The translations under genes were made by a program, and so were the position numbers. The notes beneath the pieces were generated by a model. The model searched no databases, was not told the origin of the DNA, and saw nothing but the letters and a program-made list of their open reading frames with translations. Of a stretch of 64,000 bases of DNA, positions 1 to 8,529 are shown piece after piece; positions within the stretch are counted from its first letter, which is position 1; each line of letters begins with the position of its first letter. This DNA is from Acinetobacter genomosp. 15BJ (GTDB lineage Bacteria; Pseudomonadota; Gammaproteobacteria; Pseudomonadales; Moraxellaceae): assembly GCF_000400715.1 (NCBI RefSeq), contig NZ_KE007347.1, positions 565,635 through 629,634 of the forward strand, read 5' to 3'.

Positions 1-63
1 ACTTGCGATCAAAGCCGACGACATCGTTAAACCAAGCAAAAAATTGTAACCGTTCAGTGCCAT
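1..63 (-). CDS. Start of a probable fimbrial chaperone (partial)
   Basis: The reverse strand opens with ATG at 63 and reads 21 codons to the window edge. The residues are short and hydrophobic (MALNGYNFLLGLTMSSALIA...), as in a Sec signal peptide. It lies 80 bp downstream of a type 1 pilin on the same strand, where chaperone-usher operons usually place the periplasmic PapD-like chaperone. The mature part is outside the window, so the chaperone call is inference from gene order. Confidence 0.45.
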   Translation of the reverse strand, partial: MALNGYNFLLGLTMSSALIAS

Positions 64-98
64 TTAAATTTTCTCTATGATTGCGTGAAGTGTACAAC

Positions 99-128
99 TG
101 CGAATTTCTAGAAACCTAGAAATTCGCA
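99..128 (-). promoter_or_regulatory. 13-bp perfect hairpin between pilin and the next fimbrial gene
   Basis: Positions 99-111 and 116-128 are perfect inverted repeats around a 4-nt loop. The hairpin sits 16 bases past the pilin stop codon and has no following U-tract, so it is not a typical terminator. In pilin operons such intercistronic hairpins commonly protect the abundant pilin mRNA or reduce read-through into the chaperone gene; that role is inferred. Confidence 0.55.
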
Positions 129-143
129 TAGTTTATCAATAGA

Positions 144-677
144 TTATTGATAAATAATAGTGTACTGAACTGAAGTATTTACTTCACCAGCAGTAGACGC
201 GCCAGTTGCATAGTATTCAGCATAGTAGTTAAGGTCAGCAGTACCGCCTTCTACAACGTCAACCCATTGAGAGTTAGATTGAGCACCGTTGCTACCAGCA
301 GCAAGAACTGGGATTACTTGGTTGTTGTTACCTAATAATTGAACATCAACGTTTTTAGCGCCACCAGCGTTTTGGTTAAGTAAACGACCAGTATTGAAAT
401 CAACAGTAGCACCTGGTTCGAAGTAAGTTGCAACTTTACCTTCTGAACAGTTACCTAAGTTGATTTGGAATGGAGTACGACCAGCAACATCACCTGCATT
501 AGCAAGAGTTTGTTTAGATACAGTTGGAAGTGTTACTGTAAAGTCTTTACCAGCTGGAGTCACGATGTCACAAGTTTTGTCTGTTACTAGACCATTAATT
601 GTAATCGTTCCGTCAGCAGCTTGAGCGTTAGCAATACCTACAACTGAAAGAGCAGCGATCAAAGCAAGTTTTTTCAT
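144..677 (-). CDS. Type 1 fimbrial major subunit (FimA-like pilin)
   Basis: The 177-residue precursor has a Sec signal peptide (residues 1-20, cut after AQA). The mature pilin has the two cysteines (Cys36, Cys77) that form the conserved disulfide of chaperone-usher pilins, and it ends in an alternating beta-strand with a penultimate tyrosine, the chaperone-binding strand. Length and small/polar composition fit the major rod subunit. A purine-rich GAGAAAT lies before the start. The next gene on this strand begins like an exported chaperone, separated by a strong hairpin. Secreted through the usher and assembled on the cell surface; the adhesin is not in view. Confidence 0.92.
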   Translation of the reverse strand: MKKLALIAALSVVGIANAQAADGTITINGLVTDKTCDIVTPAGKDFTVTLPTVSKQTLANAGDVAGRTPFQINLGNCSEGKVATYFEPGATVDFNTGRLLNQNAGGAKNVDVQLLGNNNQVIPVLAAGSNGAQSNSQWVDVVEGGTADLNYYAEYYATGASTAGEVNTSVQYTIIYQ

Positions 678-1166
678 AATAATTTCTCGAACACATCGGC
701 TAAAAGTTTGAATTAAAATTACTTCTCAGTTGGATTTTTGCGCTGAACAAGTAATGTGCGAAATATATATCACTAGGTTTTGGAAATGCAAACTGCATCA
801 CATTTTTATGATGTATTTCGATCTAAAATTCCGATCATAAATAAGTTGTTGATATAAAGTATTTTTATTTCTAGTAAAAACAGCTTTTTTAGCCTGTTTG
901 TTTAATATTGCTTAAGACTGATTGTTTTTTCCTTTCATAAAAAAGGCCTATTTGGTTATTTTTTGATCAATAGGTGCAAGAATACACATTTTTTTGTGAC
1001 CTATATTGCAAAAATAAAAAAATAATTTAGATGAATAATCAAGTTTTTAGCGTGATTATTAAGTTTATTAACAAAAAGCTCAAAGTTCTTTTAAGAATCT
1101 TTTAAGGTTAAATCCTTAGTTTTTTAGTCATGATTAGATGAAAAAAACACCGTAAAGGAGCTTTCA
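678..1166. other. Intergenic regulatory region upstream of the pilin
   Basis: About 490 bp of strongly AT-rich DNA between two divergent genes. It should contain the fimbrial promoter (leftward) and the promoter of the 1167 gene (rightward). No open frame with a ribosome binding site, and no invertible-element repeats of the FimS type, were seen. Confidence 0.5.
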
Positions 1167-1514
1167 ATGAACATGCTTTATACCCACAAACCAAACTACT
1201 ATTTCTTCGCACACAAGTTTGTTTTATTCCTAGAAAGTTATTTAAAAAGCCATGCTACGGAACAGCAAACAAGCTTTAATCTGCAGACGATCTATGATTT
1301 ATTCAGTCATGATCGTGCTTCTAGTACAACCAATTTAGAAGGTATTTTAAATATTGCAGATGAATATGTGCTTGAAACAGATGAGGGGCAGCAGTCATTG
1401 ATACAGTCTTATCATGTTCATTTAGACAATCATGTGCTGACTTTAGAATTTAATGCCAAAGCTGTCGCAAGCTTAAAGGCGGGGCAAAATATTCTGAGTC
1501 CACAAGCGGCTTAA
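1167..1514 (+). CDS. Hypothetical protein, 115 aa
   Basis: Not recognised. A good AAAGGAG site lies 7 bases before the ATG, and a strong terminator follows, so the gene is well supported. The protein is soluble, without signal peptide or membrane segment. It begins with an aromatic-rich stretch (residues 1-25), and residues 38-60 look like a small helical region. It may be a short genus-restricted regulator or stress protein, but nothing in the sequence shows a function. Confidence 0.75.
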   Translation: MNMLYTHKPNYYFFAHKFVLFLESYLKSHATEQQTSFNLQTIYDLFSHDRASSTTNLEGILNIADEYVLETDEGQQSLIQSYHVHLDNHVLTLEFNAKAVASLKAGQNILSPQAA

Positions 1515-1542
1515 GCAATTCAAAATATTTTTTTAAGTTAAT

Positions 1543-1580
1543 ACACTTAGTGAGTAATGTCCTTTACTAAGTGTTTTTTT
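1543..1580 (+). terminator. Rho-independent terminator
   Basis: Nine-bp stem (1543-1551 with 1566-1574) followed by a run of T. It closes the 1167 gene. Confidence 0.85.
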
Positions 1581-1645
1581 AACAAGCTGCACGAATGTTA
1601 TCTATCCGTTATGATGGAAAGATCAGGTGAAGATAACATAGTGTT

Positions 1646-1858
1646 ATGAGTAAGGACTTTAAATCAGAAACATATACTGTTGATGGGTATATTGCTGATA
1701 CGATTGCATGGTTGATGCAACATCAAGACATTTTTGATTCATTTCATTTTGATGTGCATAGCCAAGAATTGTCAGTAACCCATGCAGCAGGTGTTGATAT
1801 CATCCGTGTTGGAATGTTTTTAAATGCTAAATATGGCATTTTGGTGACATCAATTTAA
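1646..1858 (+). CDS. Hypothetical protein, 70 aa
   Basis: Not recognised. An acidic, soluble small protein with two histidine/aromatic-rich segments (around residues 24-40). The only ribosome-binding-like sequence (AGGTGAAG) is rather far upstream, near 1625, so the exact start is less certain. A strong bidirectional terminator sits 9 bp after the stop, supporting a real transcription unit convergent with bioB. Confidence 0.6.
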   Translation: MSKDFKSETYTVDGYIADTIAWLMQHQDIFDSFHFDVHSQELSVTHAAGVDIIRVGMFLNAKYGILVTSI

Positions 1859-1865
1859 TCATATC

Positions 1866-1902
1866 TAAAAAAAGCCTTGTCAAATGACAAGGCTTTTTTG
1901 TT
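1866..1902. terminator. Bidirectional terminator
   Basis: AAAAAAGCCTTGTC / GACAAGGCTTTTTT stem with an AAAT loop. Runs of A and T on both flanks let it serve the 1646 gene and the convergent bioB. Confidence 0.9.
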
Positions 1903-2903
1903 TATGCACTCATGGCATCGACAGAGAGTTCTGCAATCGTTGGTTTTGGTTTTTCCGCAGTTAAACCTAATTTAGCAAATAGAACCTGATCTTTGCCTTC
2001 ACCCGCATTTGGCGTCGTAAGTAATTTTTCACCAGAGAAGAGTGAGTTTGCACCAGCCATAAAGGCAAGTGCTTGGTCAGAATCACTTAATGATTCACGA
2101 CCAGCAGAGAGACGAACATAACTGTGTGGCATGATAATACGTGCTACAGCAATGGTACGGATCCATTCAGTCACATCAAGTTTTTCAACATCAGCCAAAG
2201 GTGTGCCTTCAATTGGAACCAGCATGTTAATTGGCACAGATTCAGGATGTACTGGCATGGTTGCAAGTTCATGTAATAAACCAATGCGGTCATTACGGCT
2301 TTCACCTAAGCCAACAATACCACCACTACATACTTTCATACCTGCTTGACGCACATGATCTAGTGTATCCAGACGGTCGTCAAAAGTACGTGTGCTAATA
2401 ATATGTGAATAATATTCACGAGAAGTGTCTAGGTTGTGGTTGTAATAGTCTAGACCTGCATCTTTTAAGCGTTCCGCTTGAGATTGGTTGAGCATACCTA
2501 AAGTCATACAGGTTTCTAAGCCCAATGATTTCACTTCACGCACCATTTCAAGCACGTAAGGCATATCACGCTCATGCGGATTGCGCCAAGCAGCTCCCAT
2601 ACAGAAACGCGATGAACCAGATTCTTTTGCTGCAAGTGCTTCACGAATAACTTTATCAACGGCAATACGCTTTTCTGCTTCTAACTTAGAGTCATAACGA
2701 GCAGATTGTGAGCAATACTTACAGTCTTCAGGACATTTACCTGTTTTGATTGAAAGTAGCGTGCTGACCTGAATCGCATTTGCTTGGAAATGCTGACGAT
2801 GAACGCCTTGTGCTTGAAATACTAAGTCTAGAAAAGGTTGGTCATATAAAGCTTGGATTTCATCACGAGTCCAGTCATTACGTAAAGTCATTGTTATATC
2901 CAT
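1902..2903 (-). CDS. bioB: Biotin synthase
   Basis: Radical SAM enzyme that inserts sulfur into dethiobiotin in the last step of biotin synthesis. The cluster motif CxxxCxxC is present (Cys57, Cys61, Cys64, in CPEDCKYC) and the usual downstream BioB signatures follow ([28 protein letters not shown]). The length, 333 aa, fits the family. No other bio genes are nearby, so it is a stand-alone locus. It lies 79 bp downstream of queG on the same strand and could be co-transcribed. The ATG at 2903 is used; Met5 is an alternative start. Confidence 0.97.
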   Translation of the reverse strand: MDITMTLRNDWTRDEIQALYDQPFLDLVFQAQGVHRQHFQANAIQVSTLLSIKTGKCPEDCKYCSQSARYDSKLEAEKRIAVDKVIREALAAKESGSSRFCMGAAWRNPHERDMPYVLEMVREVKSLGLETCMTLGMLNQSQAERLKDAGLDYYNHNLDTSREYYSHIISTRTFDDRLDTLDHVRQAGMKVCSGGIVGLGESRNDRIGLLHELATMPVHPESVPINMLVPIEGTPLADVEKLDVTEWIRTIAVARIIMPHSYVRLSAGRESLSDSDQALAFMAGANSLFSGEKLLTTPNAGEGKDQVLFAKLGLTAEKPKPTIAELSVDAMSA

Positions 2904-2982
2904 GATGATTGATTACAGACATTGAGATTCATCATACAGAAATCGTGCCAAAGCCAAAGGGCAAAAAACATCATTTTTCTAT

Positions 2983-4107
2983 TCAGTGTACTTTTATTTG
3001 CTGCAATTGCTGTTGAATTGCCCAATCAATATGTACATTGACGATCTCATCGTGCAGTGTTTTTGCATCTTGCAATTGCGTCACGATCTCGGCTGAGTAT
3101 GGAGCATTTCCTAGGCCGATTGCAATATTACGCTTAAAGGATTGGTAGCCTGTACGGCGGATTGGGCTACCTTCTGTATTGGCTAAGAATGTTGCCTCAT
3201 CCCATTGCCAAATCTCTAATAAGCTGATGTCATCTAAGTTATGTCTTGGATCAAAGTCTGGAATCGAAGCTTTTTTAGCAAAGCTATTCCATGGGCAAAT
3301 CAATTGGCAATCATCACAGCCAAAGATACGGTTGCCAATACCTGAGCGTAATTCCTCAGGAATGATGCCTTTATATTCAATGGTTAGATAAGCAATACAC
3401 TTTCTGGCATCCAGCATATAAGGTTCAACAATCGCCTGTGTTGGACAAATATCGATACAGGCAGTACATGAACCGCAATGTGCAGTCGCAGGTTGATCAA
3501 AGGGTAATTCAAGAGAAGTAAATAGTTCACCTAAAACGAAAAAAGAGCCCGATTTTTTATGGATCAGTAAAGTATGTTTGCCTGTCCATCCCATGCCTGC
3601 ACTTTCTGCCAAAGATTTTTCAAAAATAGGGGCTGAATCAGCAAAGGGACGTGATTCAAAATCACCAACTTTTTCTTTAATACGAGTTGCTAAGGTTTTA
3701 AGACGTCCACGCATGACTTTATGATAGTCACGGCCACGCGCATAACGAGCAATAATGGCAGAATTTGGTTCGAATGGTACATAACGGGGCTTAGGTGATG
3801 CTACAAGATAGTTCATGCGCACACAAATAATGCTTTTTGTACCAGGAACGAGCAAGGTTGGATCAGCACGCTTTTCTAAGTTTTCTTCTAAATAGTGCAT
3901 ATCTGCATGATAACCACGTTCTAAATATTCCTTAAAACGTGGCATTTGATCTTGAGCATCTGGTTTGGCAATGACACAATCAGCAAAGCCCAAGTCTAAA
4001 GCCTGTACTTTGATCCAGTCTTTTAACGCTTGCGGGTCAAGCTGTTGTAACTTGATTTTATCAGGCGTTTTCTGAGACTTTGTTTGAGATGATGTGCTTG
4101 AAGCCAT
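2983..4107 (-). CDS. queG: Epoxyqueuosine reductase
   Basis: Cobalamin-dependent enzyme for the last step of queuosine synthesis in tRNA. The C-terminal half carries two 4Fe-4S binding sets (CGSCTACIDICP and CDDCQLICPWN). The HEAT-like tail (around RRTGYQSFKRNIAIGLGNAP) is also typical. The open frame extends to 4203, but that would overlap the start of nnr. The Met at 4107 gives 374 residues, close to the usual length, and leaves 23 bp to the divergent nnr start, so it is preferred. Cytoplasmic. Confidence 0.95.
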   Translation of the reverse strand: MASSTSSQTKSQKTPDKIKLQQLDPQALKDWIKVQALDLGFADCVIAKPDAQDQMPRFKEYLERGYHADMHYLEENLEKRADPTLLVPGTKSIICVRMNYLVASPKPRYVPFEPNSAIIARYARGRDYHKVMRGRLKTLATRIKEKVGDFESRPFADSAPIFEKSLAESAGMGWTGKHTLLIHKKSGSFFVLGELFTSLELPFDQPATAHCGSCTACIDICPTQAIVEPYMLDARKCIAYLTIEYKGIIPEELRSGIGNRIFGCDDCQLICPWNSFAKKASIPDFDPRHNLDDISLLEIWQWDEATFLANTEGSPIRRTGYQSFKRNIAIGLGNAPYSAEIVTQLQDAKTLHDEIVNVHIDWAIQQQLQQIKVH

Positions 4108-4130
4108 AAAACGATAATAAGGAGAAAAAC

Positions 4131-5624
4131 ATGCAAGCTGTAGTTTACCATAGCCGAAGTATCCAAGCATGGGAGCAACGTTGGTTTGCTCAGCAAAACT
4201 CATCTTTAGGGCTCATGCAGCAAGCGGCTTGGACAATTACACAACAGTTAATTCAACAATTTCAGCAAAATAAAATTCAAAAGATCGCAGTTTGGTGTGG
4301 GCAAGGCAATAATGCTGGCGATGGCTATTATATTGCTGCGTTTCTAAAGCAACAGGGATTTAGTATCACTGTGTTTGCAACAGAACTTGGACAATCATCG
4401 GATTTAAAACAAGCCGCAGATTATGCACAGTCTCATCAAGTTGATATTCAAACCGTCGATTACTTATTGTCAGAAAAAGCAGTCCATCAAGAAATTCCAA
4501 CTTTTGATTGCCATATTGATGCTTTGTTAGGTATTGGGTTAAACCGAGTACTTGATCAAAACTGGCAGGATATTATTCAACTATTGAATGCACAAACAGG
4601 TTTAAAAGTCTCAATCGATATCCCCAGTGGGTTACAGGCCAATACTGGACAAGCTTTGCCTTGCGCGGTACAAGCTGATCAAACTTTTACGATCTTGGGC
4701 TACAAAGCAGGTTTATTTACTGGTCAAGCTAAGGAATATGTAGGAAAACTACATTTAGTCAGTCTGATCCCAACTGATTCAGAATTAAAATCACTTGCCT
4801 ATCTATCACCTGAAAAAATTGTCTTACCCAAGCGTCAAGCTTTTGGTCACAAGGGCAGTTATGGGCATGTGCTGGTTGTTGGTGGACATGCAGACATGGG
4901 CGGTGCCGTGATCATGTCCGCTGAAGCTGCCTTCCATGCAGGGGCTGGTAAAGTAAGTGTCATTTGTCATGCAAAACATCATCAAGCTATTTTGGCACGT
5001 TCACCCAATATTATGGTGCGAGATATTAATGTCTTAGATCAAGAAGCCATTCAACAGCTATTAACCCAAGTGGATGCAGTGTGTTTTGGTATGGGCTTAG
5101 GTCGAGATGAATGGGCTGAGGCAATTTATCTGCAATGGTTTAATTTACTTAATCATAATTCCCATTTAGAGGTTGTACTTGATGCAGATGGCTTGTGGTT
5201 TCTGACCAAGTATCCGCAACAATTAAACCACCATCTTTACGCAACGCCACATTCAGGTGAGGCAGCAACACTCTTGGGGTGTACTGCTGCGGATATAGAA
5301 CAAGATCGTATTGCTGCCATTCAACAGTTACAACAAAAATATGCAGGACAATGGGTGTTAAAAGGAGCGGGTAGCTTAATTTTAGAAGAACAATTATTTA
5401 TTTGTAGGCTAGGCAATGCAGGGATGGGCACAGGTGGAATGGGTGATGTATTGGCGGGTATGATCGCCAGTTTAAAAGCCCAATTTCATCAACAGATAGG
5501 ATTGCATGAGATCGTCAGTCTACATGCACAGGCAGGCGATTTGCTAGCTGAAAAGGGTATGAGAGGATTACAAGCGCATGACATGGGGAAAATGATATAT
5601 AAGGTCGTGAATCAAGACGTTTAA
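4131..5624 (+). CDS. nnr: Bifunctional NAD(P)H-hydrate epimerase/dehydratase
   Basis: Repairs hydrated NAD(P)H. Residues 1-215 form the YjeF_N epimerase domain ([16 protein letters not shown] phosphate-binding stretch). Residues about 225-497 form the ADP/ATP-dependent dehydratase of ribokinase-like fold ([29 protein letters not shown] with the catalytic Asp). A strong AAGGAG site precedes the ATG. It is divergent from queG with only 23 bp between starts, and its last 4 bases overlap the end of ruvC on the opposite strand. A 497-residue fused form is normal in bacteria. Confidence 0.95.
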   Translation: MQAVVYHSRSIQAWEQRWFAQQNSSLGLMQQAAWTITQQLIQQFQQNKIQKIAVWCGQGNNAGDGYYIAAFLKQQGFSITVFATELGQSSDLKQAADYAQSHQVDIQTVDYLLSEKAVHQEIPTFDCHIDALLGIGLNRVLDQNWQDIIQLLNAQTGLKVSIDIPSGLQANTGQALPCAVQADQTFTILGYKAGLFTGQAKEYVGKLHLVSLIPTDSELKSLAYLSPEKIVLPKRQAFGHKGSYGHVLVVGGHADMGGAVIMSAEAAFHAGAGKVSVICHAKHHQAILARSPNIMVRDINVLDQEAIQQLLTQVDAVCFGMGLGRDEWAEAIYLQWFNLLNHNSHLEVVLDADGLWFLTKYPQQLNHHLYATPHSGEAATLLGCTAADIEQDRIAAIQQLQQKYAGQWVLKGAGSLILEEQLFICRLGNAGMGTGGMGDVLAGMIASLKAQFHQQIGLHEIVSLHAQAGDLLAEKGMRGLQAHDMGKMIYKVVNQDV

Positions 5625-6166
5625 CGGCGTCTACTACTCGAACGGCTACGACCGCGTGCCATACCGCCTAAGGCATTGAGTACTGCCATTTTACTCATAC
5701 TACCTGACGCATGAGCATGACAAATTGCTGCGGCAAGCGCATCTGCTGCATCCGCTTGAGGTTGGATGGTTAAATTAAGCAAACGCATCACCATGAGCTG
5801 TACTTGTTCTTTTTCTGCAGCGCCGTAACCGACAACAGATTGCTTGATTTGACGTGCTGTGTATTCTGCGACTTGTAAATCTAGATTCACCAGTGCAGCA
5901 ATTGCCGCACCACGGGCCTGACCGAGCTTTAGAGCTGAATCGGGGTTTTGTGCCATGAACACTTGTTCGACCGCTGCTTCTGTTGGACCATGAAATTTAA
6001 CGATACGTTCGACACCCGCAAAAATTCGTTTCAAACGTTCAGGCATTTCTTGTGTTTCAGTACGAATGGTTCCTGCATCAACAAACCGCAGCTTATTGCC
6101 ATCTTTTTCGATAATTCCATAACCTGTTAAGCGTGAACCAGGGTCAATACCAATAATTAATGACAT
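5621..6166 (-). CDS. ruvC: Holliday junction endodeoxyribonuclease RuvC
   Basis: Resolves Holliday junctions together with RuvAB. The N-terminal [12 protein letters not shown] loop holds catalytic Asp8. Further acidic residues fit the active site at Glu67 and Asp139/Asp142. The C-terminus ends in an unusual Ser/Arg-rich tail ([11 protein letters not shown]) that probably adds non-specific DNA affinity. The gene converges with nnr with a 4-bp overlap and no terminator hairpin. ruvA and ruvB are not in this window. Confidence 0.96.
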   Translation of the reverse strand: MSLIIGIDPGSRLTGYGIIEKDGNKLRFVDAGTIRTETQEMPERLKRIFAGVERIVKFHGPTEAAVEQVFMAQNPDSALKLGQARGAAIAALVNLDLQVAEYTARQIKQSVVGYGAAEKEQVQLMVMRLLNLTIQPQADAADALAAAICHAHASGSMSKMAVLNALGGMARGRSRSSSRRR

Positions 6167-6421
6167 GAAGCACTATATAAATGAAAGGGTGATGATATTG
6201 TTACATAATGGGCTTTTTACTGCATAATATTTTTGTAGAATTTTGAATTATAAAGAAATAGTCGTTTTATTGAACGAATCTTGATTGATTTACTCAATAT
6301 CTGAAAATTTAGAACTCATTTGTAAGTTTAACTCAGCCATATTGAATAAGAGTGAGTTTTGATCGTTTTGTGTGTAATTTAGACATTAATTGATAAATTA
6401 AGCGATTTTTATAAAAATAAT

Positions 6422-6450
6422 TTGCATTGTGAGTAAGATGTGCGTATAAA
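6422..6450 (+). promoter_or_regulatory. Promoter of the initiator tRNA
   Basis: TTGCAT at 6422-6427 and TATAAA at 6445-6450, 17 bp apart. The expected transcription start lies just before the tRNA 5' end at 6464. Confidence 0.7.
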
Positions 6451-6463
6451 GCTAACTCGTCGG

Positions 6464-6540
<77 letters not shown>

Positions 6541-6579
6541 ACCGAATTAAATTAGTTATGCTCTGTGATGTATTTAAGA

Positions 6580-6606
6580 TTACTGTCTAAAAAGAATAGA
6601 CAGTAA
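6580..6606 (+). terminator. Hairpin downstream of tRNA-fMet
   Basis: Perfect 10-bp stem (6580-6589 with 6597-6606) and 7-nt loop, 40 bp after the tRNA. The T-tract is weak, so it may end transcription inefficiently or act in 3' processing. Confidence 0.55.
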
Positions 6607-6725
6607 TAAAGTTAGCTGAAATAACCCTAAATAAAGCTAAAAATTATTAGATTCTAGAAATGTAGCTATCCTCTCTCATCTATCTAGTGTTATAGTAAAT
6701 CAAAATCGATCACTTGAGCTCAGAA

Positions 6726-6959
6726 ATGAGTGATTTTGTGTTGAAAATTATTAATGAATGGCGTGTAGCCAAAGCCAGCAATGGCAATGAAATTTGTGTG
6801 AGAATCATCCCTTTAAAGCGTCAGCAAAATACGCTGAATGGTTTTAAATGGGTAGAAGTAGGAAAGAAGATCCTGTTGGAATCAGGTCAAGAAATTGACT
6901 TTAATTTGGACGGGAAAAGCTTTTATACGGATGTTAATCAACTTTATCGATTGACATAA
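6726..6959 (+). CDS. Hypothetical protein, 77 aa
   Basis: Not recognised. The frame opens with a TTG at 6714; the ATG at 6726 is the more likely start, though neither has a good ribosome binding site. The product is soluble and mixed-charge (VRIIPLKRQQNTLNGFKWVEVG), resembling a small beta-rich domain. It lies between the tRNA and the first cold-shock gene. Codon use looks coding. No function can be assigned. Confidence 0.5.
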   Translation: MSDFVLKIINEWRVAKASNGNEICVRIIPLKRQQNTLNGFKWVEVGKKILLESGQEIDFNLDGKSFYTDVNQLYRLT

Positions 6960-7069
6960 ATGGTTCACATACTTGTAGTATCTATTCAATAAGGATAGAT
7001 TGTATTAAATCATGATGTAAAAATTTTGATTTAATTCATAAATGAACAAAGTTTAAAAGGTTTAAAGGT

Positions 7070-7279
7070 ATGTCTGATACAGTTACTGGTACTGTTAAGT
7101 GGTTCAACGAAACTAAAGGTTTTGGTTTTATTCAAGCTGACTCTGGCGAAGATGTTTTTGCTCATTTCAGCGAAATCCAAAGCAAGGGCTTCAAAGTATT
7201 GAATGAAGGCCAACGCGTTTCGTTTGTTCTTGGTCAAGGTAAAAAAGGCCCACAAGCAACTCTAATTACTGTTATCTAA
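7070..7279 (+). CDS. Cold-shock protein, CspA family
   Basis: A 69-residue single OB-fold protein with the RNP1-type KGFGFIQ and RNP2-type VFAHFSEI motifs that bind single-stranded RNA and DNA. It acts in the cytoplasm as an RNA chaperone. A terminator follows 17 bp after the stop. The gene at 7738 encodes a close paralogue (most of the first 50 residues are identical), so the two arose by tandem duplication. Which of them is cold-inducible cannot be told from sequence. Confidence 0.96.
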   Translation: MSDTVTGTVKWFNETKGFGFIQADSGEDVFAHFSEIQSKGFKVLNEGQRVSFVLGQGKKGPQATLITVI

Positions 7280-7295
7280 TTACTTTAGACCAGTG

Positions 7296-7327
7296 AAAAA
7301 AAAGCTCACAACAGTGGGCTTTTTTTG
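7296..7327 (+). terminator. Terminator of the first cold-shock gene
   Basis: AAAAAGCTCAC / GTGGGCTTTTTTT stem-loop with a U-tract. Confidence 0.85.
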
Positions 7328-7549
7328 TGGCTAAAATAATTTGAACTTAGTGAAAGAGTGAATATTTGAGAGTAAAAGAAAATGAAATAATATGTTAAAA
7401 ATTTATATAAAAATCATAATTTAGAATTTGGATGAAAAGATTTAAATTTAAATCCATGAAAATTAATTAAAAAAATTATTTTCTATTTGTTTTTAATTCT
7501 GAATAGCATGCTGGAAAACAGCATAGGAGGTAGGATTGATAGATAGAGA

Positions 7550-7737
7550 TTGCGTGAAAAATGTAAAGTCGTGTATAGTAAAAGCTAACTAGAAGAATAA
7601 CGCTGTTGATTCAGAAAATCTTGCATCTCATATAGTTGTAGATAAACCTTTCGTTTTATCAGATTTCCTCTCAGAGTTTATGATTCCAAGTTGCTCGCTG
7701 CTAAGCGCCCCAAATTTTTTAAAATAGGTTTAAATAT
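7550..7737 (+). promoter_or_regulatory. Promoter and long 5' leader of the second cold-shock gene
   Basis: TTGCGT at 7550-7555 and TATAGT at 7574-7579 (18-bp spacer) predict a transcript starting near 7586, giving a leader of about 150 nt before the ATG at 7738. Long structured leaders are typical of cold-inducible csp mRNAs. The stretch 7328-7549 between the first terminator and this promoter shows no gene. Confidence 0.5.
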
Positions 7738-7950
7738 ATGTCTAATACTGTGACTGGTACAGTTAAGTGGTTCAACGAAACTAAGGGTTTTGGCTTTATT
7801 CATGCAGACTCTGGACAAGACGTTTTTGCTCATTTCAGCGAAATCCAAAACAGTGGTTTCAAAGTGCTACATGAAGGTCAACGCGTGTCTTTTACAATTA
7901 CTGAAGGTAAAAAAGGCCCTCAAGCAAGTGGTATTACTGTCGTTGCTTAA
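7738..7950 (+). CDS. Cold-shock protein, CspA family (second copy)
   Basis: A 70-residue OB-fold nucleic-acid-binding protein with KGFGFIH and VFAHFSEI motifs, nearly identical to the 7070 product in its N-terminal two thirds and diverging at the end ([18 protein letters not shown]). It has its own putative promoter, long leader and terminator, so it is a separate transcription unit. The leader suggests this copy may be the cold-regulated one; that is inference. Confidence 0.96.
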   Translation: MSNTVTGTVKWFNETKGFGFIHADSGQDVFAHFSEIQNSGFKVLHEGQRVSFTITEGKKGPQASGITVVA

Positions 7951-7965
7951 AACTAAGCGCGATAT

Positions 7966-7998
7966 CTAAAAAAAGCTCACTTTGGTGGGCTTTTTTTA
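7966..7998 (+). terminator. Terminator of the second cold-shock gene
   Basis: AAAAAAAGCTCAC TTTG GTGGGCTTTTTTT stem-loop, very similar to the one after the first copy. Confidence 0.85.
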
Positions 7999-8175
7999 TG
8001 TCTTGATGTTTTGTTTTCTTAAAACACACTCTTTTTTTAAATTATTTTGTATTAAGTGTCGATTTTTGTCATAAATTCACCATTTGGTTGAAAAATTGCA
8101 CTAGCTAGATATACGACTTTTTGCTAATTTATTTCTATTGATTTGTTAGGCAAATTAATAAGTGTAGTACATTTA

Positions 8176-8307
8176 ATGAGCGTTAAAGTTATGGAAAACT
8201 TGGAGCCGTATGCTCAAGGGTTTGAGCAAGAAGTTCATGTACATTGCAAGAGATCTTTAGGTACGTTGTTATTCAGCTTTGTGGTATTGATTGCGACTAG
8301 CCTATAA
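8176..8307 (+). CDS. Possible 43-residue membrane peptide
   Basis: The frame encodes a charged N-terminal half and a hydrophobic C-terminal segment (LGTLLFSFVVLIATSL) able to span a membrane. A strong terminator begins 5 bp after the stop. There is no clear ribosome binding site before the ATG at 8176; an internal ATG at codon 6 is an alternative start. The terminator shows that something is transcribed here, but a small RNA instead of a peptide cannot be excluded. Confidence 0.4.
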   Translation: MSVKVMENLEPYAQGFEQEVHVHCKRSLGTLLFSFVVLIATSL

Positions 8308-8311
8308 GAGA

Positions 8312-8336
8312 GAAAAGCACCTTCGGGTGCTTTTTT
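8312..8336 (+). terminator. Rho-independent terminator
   Basis: AAAAGCACC TTCG GGTGCTTTTTT, with a stable UUCG tetraloop. Confidence 0.9.
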
Positions 8337-8529
8337 AATTTCTATTGTTAATTTTTATTGAATCACCTCATTTTTATCGTTGATGTTTGAAGATCTGGGT
8401 ATATTGATGGAATATACGACTACTTATATACCTATCAAAACTATTGAAAGATTCTGGTTTTGTTCCTCAATTTTTCTGCGATAAGCTGCTTGCATTAATC
8501 GGTAAGTAATTGTTTTAGGTGAATTTAGA

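Noticed and set aside
7031..7255. 74-aa frame opposite the first cold-shock gene
   Set aside because: Pure antisense shadow of a highly conserved gene; the sense frame explains the sequence.
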